DNA of 11,364 bases from Dysgonamonadaceae bacterium (GTDB lineage: Bacteria > Bacteroidota > Bacteroidia > Bacteroidales > Azobacteroidaceae): positions 1 through 11,364 of the forward strand of contig JAISNS010000136.1 of NCBI GenBank assembly GCA_031276105.1. The letters are read 5' to 3'. The notes beneath the pieces are model-generated. The model was not told where the DNA came from, did no database searches, and saw nothing but the letters and a program-made list of their open reading frames with translations. Position numbers and translations under genes: made by a program. Positions 1-5,152 of the stretch are shown one piece after another (the first letter of the stretch is position 1; each line of letters opens with the position of its first letter).

Positions 1-18
1 TAATTCAAAAAAAAATAT

Positions 19-26
19 TACTTTTG
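19..26 (+). promoter_or_regulatory. Bacteroidetes-type -7 promoter element for the SRP RNA
   Basis: TACTTTTG matches the Bacteroidetes primary-sigma -7 consensus TAnnTTTG at every fixed position. It ends about 5 bases before the predicted 5' end of the SRP RNA, which is the expected distance to a transcription start. The matching -33 TTTG element would lie about 19-21 bases upstream, at or beyond the window edge, so it cannot be checked. Confidence 0.6.
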
Positions 27-30
27 CGCT

Positions 31-127
31 TGGGTAAGTCCTGCACGGTCAGCTCCCTTCGAATCCCCCAGGGTTTGATCGCAGCAAGGGTAGTTGGTTG
101 TAGCGACGCGATGTAGTAAGCTTACCC
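31..127 (+). ncRNA. ffs: Signal recognition particle RNA (bacterial small SRP, 4.5S)
   Basis: This is the RNA scaffold of the signal recognition particle; it binds the M domain of Ffh and helps target nascent membrane proteins to FtsY. Recognition rests on the conserved order of segments: GTCCTGCACGGTCAGCTCCC (39-58), TTCGAATCCCCCAGGG, then the Ffh-binding strand GCAGCAAGGGTAG (81-93), then GATGTAGTAAG. The ends pair: GGGTAAG (32-38) is complementary to CTTACCC (121-127), which closes a hairpin of about 96 nt, normal for the small bacterial form. The 5' and 3' boundaries are inferred from this closing helix. One oddity is that the apical loop, where most relatives carry a GGAA-type tetraloop on a GCC/GGC stem, reads GTTTGATCGC (73-82). 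That predicts a weak stem and a non-GNRA loop. The family call is firm; the exact ends are approximate. Confidence 0.87.
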
Positions 128-133
128 TTTTTT
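121..133 (+). terminator. Terminator-like U tract after the SRP RNA closing helix
   Basis: The 3' strand of the SRP RNA closing helix (CTTACCC, 121-127) is followed directly by six T residues (128-133). A GC-containing helix followed by a U run is the layout of an intrinsic terminator. glgB starts only 13 bases after the T run, so readthrough from the SRP RNA promoter could also supply glgB mRNA. Confidence 0.5.
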
Positions 134-146
134 ATACTTCTCTATT

Positions 147-2171
147 ATGAACACGCTCCAGTTAATAAAAAACGATCCGTGGCTCGAACCTTACCGGAAA
201 GCTATCGAAGGACGTTATGATTATCTTCTCCAAAAAGAAAAAGAGTTGACGCAAAACGGTCGAGTCCGTTTGAGCGATTTTGCGTCGGGTTATCTGTATT
301 TCGGTCTTCATCCGGCAGAAAATGGTTGGGTGTTCCGGGAATGGGCGCCGGAAGCGTCGGCGATTTATCTTATCGGCGATTTCAACGGCTGGCAAGAACG
401 GGAATCGTTCCGCTTAACCCGAATCGAAAACGGCGTTTTTGAAATCCATTTACCGCAGGAAACGCTTCATCACAAGGATTTGTATAAATTGAAAGTCCAT
501 TGGGAAAACGGCGAAGGAGAACGAATCCCGGCCTGGACACGGCGAGTGGTTCAGGATGAACATACGAATATTTTCAGCGCTCAAGTTTGGAAACCGGAGA
601 ATCCTTACTCATTTAAAATTCAGTCGTTTGTGCCGGATGTTTCCCCACTGCTGATTTACGAATGTCATATCGGAATGGCGACAAACGAGGAGAAGGTAGG
701 TACTTACAAGGAATTTACCCGAAATATCCTTCCCCGTATCAAAAGAAACGGATACAATGCGATTCAAATCATGGCTATTCAGGAACATCCTTATTACGGC
801 TCGTTCGGGTATCATGTATCGAGTTTTTTTGCGGCGTCTTCGCGTTTCGGGACTCCCGACGACTTGAAAGAATTGATTGATACGGCTCATTTTATGGGAA
901 TTGCAGTTATCATGGATATTGTTCATTCTCATGCCGTCAAAAACGAAACGGAAGGCTTGGGGCGATTCGACGGTTCTTATACCCAGTATTTCCACGGCGG
1001 TTCCCGGCGCGAACATCCGGCTTGGGATTCCCTTTGTTTCGATTATGGGAAAAATGAAGTGTTGCATTTCCTGTTATCCAACTGCAAATTCTGGCTGGAA
1101 GAATACAAATTCGACGGCTTCCGTTTCGACGGCGTAACTTCCATGCTGTATTACAGTCACGGCTTGGGCGAAGGTTTTTCCAACTACGGCGATTATTTCA
1201 ATGCCAATCAGGACGGCGACGCTATTTGTTACCTGACTTTGGCCAACCGGGTCATTCATCAGGTGAATCCCCGGGCAATAACTATCGCGGAAGAAGTCAG
1301 CGGTATGCCCGGATTAGCGGCTTCCATTCCGGCAGGCGGATACGGTTTCGATTACCGGATGGCGATGAATATTCCGGATTACTGGATAAAAATTATTAAA
1401 GAGAAGAAAGATCAGGATTGGCGTCCTTCGGGTATCTGGTGGGAAGTAACCAATCGCCGAAGCGATGAAAAAACAATCAGTTATACCGAAAGTCACGATC
1501 AGGCGCTGGTCGGCGACAAAACCATTATTTTCCGTTTGATTGATTCCGAAATGTATTGGCACATGAGCGTGAATAGCCAAAACATGACGGTCGACCGCGG
1601 CATTGCTCTCCATAAAATGATTCGCTTAGTAACGGCGTCGACGATCAACGGCGGATACCTCAATTTCATGGGAAACGAATTCGGCCATCCCGAATGGATC
1701 GATTTTCCCCGTCAAGACAACGGCTGGTCGTATAAATACGCTCGCCGCCAATGGGATTTGATCGACAATCCAAATCTGAAATACAAGTATTTAGGCGATT
1801 TCGACAAAGCCATGATCGCCTTGATTGGCCTCGTAAAAGACTTTCAGGCATTTCCCGTTTACAAGGTTTGGGACAACGACGGCGACCAGATTTTAGCTTA
1901 TCGCCGGGCAGATTTGCTGTTTGTATATAATTTCAATCCGGTACAATCATTCACCGGTTACGGCCTGCTGGCGCCTTTAGGAAACTATAAAATTGTGCTC
2001 AACACCGACGATTCTGCTTTCGGCGGTTTCAATTCCATTGATAATTCCATTGAGTACATTACCATTGAAGACCCTTTGTATGAGAGCGAAAACAAAGGCT
2101 GGTTGAAACTCTATATCCCTGCGCGCACGGCTATCGTGTTGAAAGGAAAAACAAAAAGTAATGCGAAATAA
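147..2171 (+). CDS. glgB: 1,4-alpha-glucan branching enzyme (GH13_8 type)
   Basis: This cytoplasmic enzyme cuts alpha-1,4-glucan chains and rejoins the piece as an alpha-1,6 branch during glycogen synthesis. The protein has 674 residues. Residues about 55-145 form a CBM48-like N-terminal domain (WAPEASAIYLIGDFNGW). A GH13 barrel follows with all four signature regions: DIVHSHA (257-263), DGFRFDGV (323-330, nucleophile Asp328), AEEVSGMP (381-388, acid/base Glu382) and ESHDQ (448-452, Asp451). A C-terminal beta domain spans about 575-670. The wording DxVHSHA, GFRFDGVTSM and ESHDQALVGDKT is that of the eukaryote-like branching-enzyme subfamily rather than the Escherichia coli type, and the length fits it. 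The ATG at 147 is the first in frame and has no Shine-Dalgarno sequence, as usual in Bacteroidetes. The gene follows the SRP RNA and converges on fchA. No other glycogen gene is in the window. Confidence 0.95.
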   Translation: MNTLQLIKNDPWLEPYRKAIEGRYDYLLQKEKELTQNGRVRLSDFASGYLYFGLHPAENGWVFREWAPEASAIYLIGDFNGWQERESFRLTRIENGVFEIHLPQETLHHKDLYKLKVHWENGEGERIPAWTRRVVQDEHTNIFSAQVWKPENPYSFKIQSFVPDVSPLLIYECHIGMATNEEKVGTYKEFTRNILPRIKRNGYNAIQIMAIQEHPYYGSFGYHVSSFFAASSRFGTPDDLKELIDTAHFMGIAVIMDIVHSHAVKNETEGLGRFDGSYTQYFHGGSRREHPAWDSLCFDYGKNEVLHFLLSNCKFWLEEYKFDGFRFDGVTSMLYYSHGLGEGFSNYGDYFNANQDGDAICYLTLANRVIHQVNPRAITIAEEVSGMPGLAASIPAGGYGFDYRMAMNIPDYWIKIIKEKKDQDWRPSGIWWEVTNRRSDEKTISYTESHDQALVGDKTIIFRLIDSEMYWHMSVNSQNMTVDRGIALHKMIRLVTASTINGGYLNFMGNEFGHPEWIDFPRQDNGWSYKYARRQWDLIDNPNLKYKYLGDFDKAMIALIGLVKDFQAFPVYKVWDNDGDQILAYRRADLLFVYNFNPVQSFTGYGLLAPLGNYKIVLNTDDSAFGGFNSIDNSIEYITIEDPLYESENKGWLKLYIPARTAIVLKGKTKSNAK

Positions 2172-2186
2172 ATAAGCTGTCGTTCG

Positions 2187-2819
2187 CTATTTCAATATTC
2201 CCTTCACCCACTCCAGCAATTTTTCTTCCTTTTCCCCGGCCTTTTCTTCCAGCAATCCGGCTTCTTTTTTCAAGCGTTCCACGTATTCCGCGTCGTGAAG
2301 CGAAGTCAGGTTGATTCTCACATTGAGCAAAGCGCCCAAAACCGCTGTCCGTGCGCACATCATGGCTACGCAAGCGTCTGTTACGGCGTTCGGGTTGCCT
2401 GTCCGCGCTACGATATGAATAAAATCCATTACTTTGCACGCTTTTTGCGCTACTTGCAACGGGATTTCGGCGGCGGTTTTCGTCGCTTCTTCGATTTTTT
2501 GCGCGCGCAATGCCTTTTCTTCTTCCGTTTCCTTCGGCAATTTGAAAGCGGAAAATACTGCGTCGTAGGCCTCCGAATCAGCGTCGATCGCTTCGGTAAA
2601 TACGTCTAAATACGAATTGAAAACGGCTGCCAGTTCTTTCATTTCTTCTTCCCGGTCGGCATATTTTTTCTTCCCAACAGTCAAATGAGCAACCATTTGA
2701 CCCAAAGCCGCGCTCAAGGCGCCACACAAAGCGGAAACGCTTCCTCCGCCCGGAACCGGATCATTGCCGGCTGTTACAAGCAAAAATTCCTTCACCGGCA
2801 TCGCTGATAATAACTTCAT
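2187..2819 (-). CDS. fchA: Formiminotetrahydrofolate cyclodeaminase (FTCD C-terminal domain family, stand-alone)
   Basis: This enzyme converts 5-formimino-tetrahydrofolate to 5,10-methenyl-tetrahydrofolate and ammonia, the step after FtcD in histidine degradation. The 210-residue protein matches the stand-alone cyclodeaminase family in length. It shows the N-terminal PVPGGGSVSA motif (21-30), the acidic segment EAIDADSEAYDAV (76-88) and GNPNAVTDA (141-149). It is mainly helical, with a charged C-terminal helix (about 175-210) that may be a coiled coil. In vertebrates this activity is fused to the formiminotransferase; here the two are separate genes with hutI between them. It is the last gene of the hut block, 167 bp after hutI. 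I see no convincing promoter of its own in that gap, which is filled with repeats that could fold in the mRNA. Its stop lies 15 bp from the glgB stop. Confidence 0.9.
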   Translation of the reverse strand: MKLLSAMPVKEFLLVTAGNDPVPGGGSVSALCGALSAALGQMVAHLTVGKKKYADREEEMKELAAVFNSYLDVFTEAIDADSEAYDAVFSAFKLPKETEEEKALRAQKIEEATKTAAEIPLQVAQKACKVMDFIHIVARTGNPNAVTDACVAMMCARTAVLGALLNVRINLTSLHDAEYVERLKKEAGLLEEKAGEKEEKLLEWVKGILK

Positions 2820-2834
2820 AATTATTTATTTTTA

Positions 2835-2869
2835 TAATTCATAATTCATAATTCATAACTCATAATCGT
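2835..2869 (+). repeat. Heptad repeat, site A (TAATTCA units)
   Basis: Three exact TAATTCA units (2835-2855) are followed by TAACTCA (2856-2862) and the variant TAATCGT (2863-2869), with a strict 7-bp period. The array lies between the fchA start and the 23-bp palindrome array, so it would be in the fchA leader of the hut mRNA. The same three-plus-one module occurs at 5118-5138 in the opposite orientation. Because seven is not a multiple of three, tandem units place TAA on this strand and TGA on the other in successive frames. Confidence 0.85.
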
Positions 2870-2874
2870 GTCGT

Positions 2875-2971
2875 CTTATTGCTACCAATAAGGTTGCCTT
2901 ATTGCTACCAATAAGGTCGCTTTATTGCTACCAATAAGGTCGCCTTATTGCTACCAATAAGGTCGCCTTAT
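2875..2971 (+). repeat. Tandem array of 23-bp palindromic units
   Basis: There are four tandem copies at 2875-2897, 2898-2920, 2921-2943 and 2944-2966, plus a broken fifth start (CTTAT, 2967-2971). Each unit is an 8-bp arm, CTAC, the complementary 8-bp arm and a 3-base spacer: CCTTATTG, ctac, CAATAAGG, tcg. Differences between copies are few: the spacer is TTG after unit 1, the first arm of unit 3 has T for C, and the first arm of unit 1 is 7 bp. Arms can pair across the CTAC loop or across the TCG spacer, so two alternative sets of hairpins are possible. The array lies between hutI and fchA inside the presumed hut transcript. Confidence 0.92.
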
Positions 2972-2975
2972 CGTG

Positions 2976-3010
2976 CAACTCATAATTCATAACTTATAAC
3001 TCTTAATCGT
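2976..3010 (+). repeat. Heptad repeat, site B, overlapping the hutI 3' end
   Basis: Degenerate 7-bp units run CAACTCA, TAATTCA (2983-2989), TAACTTA (2990-2996), TAACTCT (2997-3003) and TAATCGT (3004-3010). The array has the same final unit, TAATCGT, as site A, and the two sites flank the palindrome array as direct repeats. Read on the minus strand it encodes the last residues of HutI and supplies its TGA stop (2987-2989). Confidence 0.75.
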
Positions 3011-4222
3011 TTTTTGTACGCAATTCATGCCCACGTGGTAAGGTAAAAACCGGTACGAAGGATATTCCAGAATAATCAGGTCGCCCTTTTTCCCGGTGTC
3101 GATACTTCCGATGGAATCTGCTTTTCCGATGGCTGCCGCAGCATTGATGGTCAACGCGGTAACTGCTTCTTCGGGCGATAATTGCATGTAGATACACGCC
3201 AAAGCAATCGTTAACGGAATCGAAGCGGTAAAACTGCTGCCCGGATTCAAATCGGTAGCTAAAGCGACGGCGCAACCGGCGTCGATCATTTCCCGTCCCC
3301 GCGCATAGTTTTCTTTCAGGGAAAAAGCCGTACAGGGCAACAAGGTGGCCACCGTATGGCTTTTCGCCAACGCTTCGACGCCCCGGTGAGAGGCGTGCAA
3401 CAGGTGATCGGCAGACAAGGCGCCAACGCCTGCCGCCAGTTCGGCCCCGCCGGTAGAAACTATTTCGTCGGCATGGATTTTGAGTTGAAAACCCATCGCT
3501 TGGGCTTCCAAAAGGAAACGTTCGGATTCCGGAACGCTGAATACGCCTTCTTCACAAAAAATATCGCAACAAGCGGCCAAGTTTTCTTCCCGAACGGCGG
3601 GCATGACTTCCTGCAACATGAAATTGATATAGGCTTTTTCGTCGCCGTATTCTTTCGCTACGGCATGAGCGCCCAAGTAAGTGGAAACAAGGTCTATCGG
3701 ATGGTCGCGATTTAGTTTTTTCAACACCCGGAGTTGTTTGAGTTCGGTTTCTTTGTCCAAGCCGTAACCGCTTTTGGCCTCTACGGTGGTCACGCCCATT
3801 GCCAGCATTTTGTCCAAGCGGTTTTTGGCTGCGAGTTCCAAGTCTTCGAAAGAAGCGTTCCGGGTGGCCTGAACCGTACTGTAAATGCCGCCGCCGCGAT
3901 TCAGGATAGACAGGTAAGTGTCGCCTTTCATGCGCCACGAAAATTCTTCTTCCCGGTATCCTCCGAAAACGAGATGGGTATGGGAATCGATAAATCCGGG
4001 CAAAACGGCGTTTCCCTGCGCGTCGATAATTTCGTAATCTTCCGGGCATTCTACCGGAACGGTATCCGAAGAATGGCCGACATAGGAAATGATTCCATTG
4101 GTAATGACGACTTTCCCGTTTTCGATAATGCCCAAATCGGACATTTCTTTTCCGTGTTTGGCGGAAAATCCGGAACAGGTGACCAGGCAGCCAATGTTGC
4201 GGATGATGTAATTGCTGTTCAT
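2987..4222 (-). CDS. hutI: Imidazolonepropionase
   Basis: This metal-dependent amidohydrolase opens the ring of 4-imidazolone-5-propionate to give N-formimino-L-glutamate, the third step of histidine degradation. I start it at the ATG at 4222, whose last two bases lie in the ftcD stop (ATGA overlap). The longer open frame would extend over 100 bases into ftcD. This gives 411 residues, the usual length. The metal ligands are visible: His81 and His83 (DSHTHLVFGG), His250 (KIHADE) and Asp324 (ATDLNPGSS). Substrate-side residues known from the Bacillus subtilis enzyme also align: Arg90, Tyr153 (KSGYGL), His186 (GAHAV) and Glu253. The overlap suggests translational coupling to ftcD. The last residues, IKSYKL, are encoded by heptad-repeat DNA rather than by a clearly conserved tail, as if a repeat insertion had replaced the original end. 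This should not affect catalysis. Confidence 0.95.
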   Translation of the reverse strand: MNSNYIIRNIGCLVTCSGFSAKHGKEMSDLGIIENGKVVITNGIISYVGHSSDTVPVECPEDYEIIDAQGNAVLPGFIDSHTHLVFGGYREEEFSWRMKGDTYLSILNRGGGIYSTVQATRNASFEDLELAAKNRLDKMLAMGVTTVEAKSGYGLDKETELKQLRVLKKLNRDHPIDLVSTYLGAHAVAKEYGDEKAYINFMLQEVMPAVREENLAACCDIFCEEGVFSVPESERFLLEAQAMGFQLKIHADEIVSTGGAELAAGVGALSADHLLHASHRGVEALAKSHTVATLLPCTAFSLKENYARGREMIDAGCAVALATDLNPGSSFTASIPLTIALACIYMQLSPEEAVTALTINAAAAIGKADSIGSIDTGKKGDLIILEYPSYRFLPYHVGMNCVQKTIKSYKL

Positions 4223-5109
4223 AAACGCATTTCCAATATTTGCTTCATGGAAAAATCTTCTAATCCAAGGTAATAGGAAGCCGTGTCGATGACGGCCTGC
4301 AAGGGAACCAAGCCAATCAATTCGCATCCGGCAACGGAAACGCCGTATCGCCTTGCTTCAAAACGAATCATTTCAACGGCTTGATAAATAGACGTTTTTG
4401 TATAATCCGTCAGGTTCATGGAAACTTGTACCATTTGCTGTTCTTTCAATTCCACGCCCATTGCTTTGCAAAAGCGCAGTCCTCCGCCCAGAAAGCGGAC
4501 TTTTTTGGCAATTTTATCGGCAATCTCCCATTTCGTGGTATTCAGATTTACATTGAAGGCAATCAAAGGCATTCGTGCGCCGACGGCGACTGCTCCGGCT
4601 GTCGGATGGCGTTCTGCCGGGCCGAAATCGGGTTTCCATTCCGGCAATTTCATTTTTTCCGTCAGGCCTTCAAATTCGCCTTTCCGCACGGCGGCCAAGT
4701 TCCGGCGATGTTCGGCGGAAGCCGACTGCTCGTAAAGGAAAACGGGCAAAGCGTAAACGTCGGCGATGGATTGTCCGACGGCTTTGGCTAAAGCATCCGC
4801 TTCCTGCACGTTAAGTCCCCGAACGGGAATGAAGGGAATGACGTCGACCGCGCCCATGCGCGGATGCTGTCCTTCATGCCGGGTGAGGTCTATTTCTTTG
4901 ACGGCTATCCCCACCGCTTCGATTACGGCTGCTTTCATGGCTTCCGGTTCGCCGATAGCCGTGACAACCATTCGGTTGTGATCTTTATCATTGCTGTAAT
5001 CCAGCAATTTAATGTTTTCCTTTGCGCGGAAAGCATCAACGATTCGTTCTACTTTTTCCAAGTCGCGTCCTTCGCTGAAATTCGGGACACATTCGATAAT
5101 TGGGTTCAT
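4219..5109 (-). CDS. ftcD: Glutamate formimidoyltransferase
   Basis: This enzyme transfers the formimino group of N-formiminoglutamate to tetrahydrofolate, releasing glutamate and 5-formimino-tetrahydrofolate for the cyclodeaminase. The 296-residue protein corresponds to the formiminotransferase half of vertebrate FTCD, with N-terminal (about 1-180) and C-terminal (about 181-290) subdomains. Motifs are ECVPNFSEGR (6-15) and RHEGQHPRMGAVDVIPF (77-93). His82 sits at the same number as the catalytic His82 of the pig enzyme. The cyclodeaminase half is absent here and is encoded separately as fchA. The stop overlaps the hutI start by 4 bp. Upstream, 26 bp separate it from the hutU stop, and that gap contains heptad repeats. 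There is no Shine-Dalgarno sequence. Confidence 0.95.
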   Translation of the reverse strand: MNPIIECVPNFSEGRDLEKVERIVDAFRAKENIKLLDYSNDKDHNRMVVTAIGEPEAMKAAVIEAVGIAVKEIDLTRHEGQHPRMGAVDVIPFIPVRGLNVQEADALAKAVGQSIADVYALPVFLYEQSASAEHRRNLAAVRKGEFEGLTEKMKLPEWKPDFGPAERHPTAGAVAVGARMPLIAFNVNLNTTKWEIADKIAKKVRFLGGGLRFCKAMGVELKEQQMVQVSMNLTDYTKTSIYQAVEMIRFEARRYGVSVAGCELIGLVPLQAVIDTASYYLGLEDFSMKQILEMRL

Positions 5110-5117
5110 GATGTTTG

Positions 5118-5152
5118 TGAGTTATGAATTATGAATTATGAATTATGAGTGA
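5118..5152 (-). repeat. Heptad repeat, site C, overlapping the hutU 3' end
   Basis: Plus-strand units are TGAGTTA, three exact TGAATTA (5125-5145) and TGAGTGA. On the minus strand this is three TAATTCA followed by TAACTCA, the same module as site A in the opposite orientation. It contains the hutU stop codon (TAA, minus strand, 5136-5138) and fills most of the hutU-ftcD gap. Confidence 0.85.

Noticed and set aside
133..140. TATACTTC as a glgB promoter -7 element
   Set aside because: It misses two fixed bases of TAnnTTTG and lies within the SRP RNA terminator region. Support is too weak to list.
2163..2187. Possible bidirectional terminator between glgB and fchA (GCGAA paired with TTCGC)
   Set aside because: The stem is only 5 bp around a 15-base loop, overlaps both gene ends, and lacks a U run on the plus strand. 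The T-rich stretch on the minus strand is part of the glgB coding sequence.
2875..2971. CRISPR array
   Set aside because: Repeats are directly tandem with a 23-bp period and no unique spacers, and no cas genes are present.
4223..4327. N-terminal extension of HutI starting at 4327
   Set aside because: The extra 35 residues overlap ftcD and do not resemble an imidazolonepropionase start. The ATG at 4222 gives the normal length, aligned metal ligands and a typical ATGA overlap.
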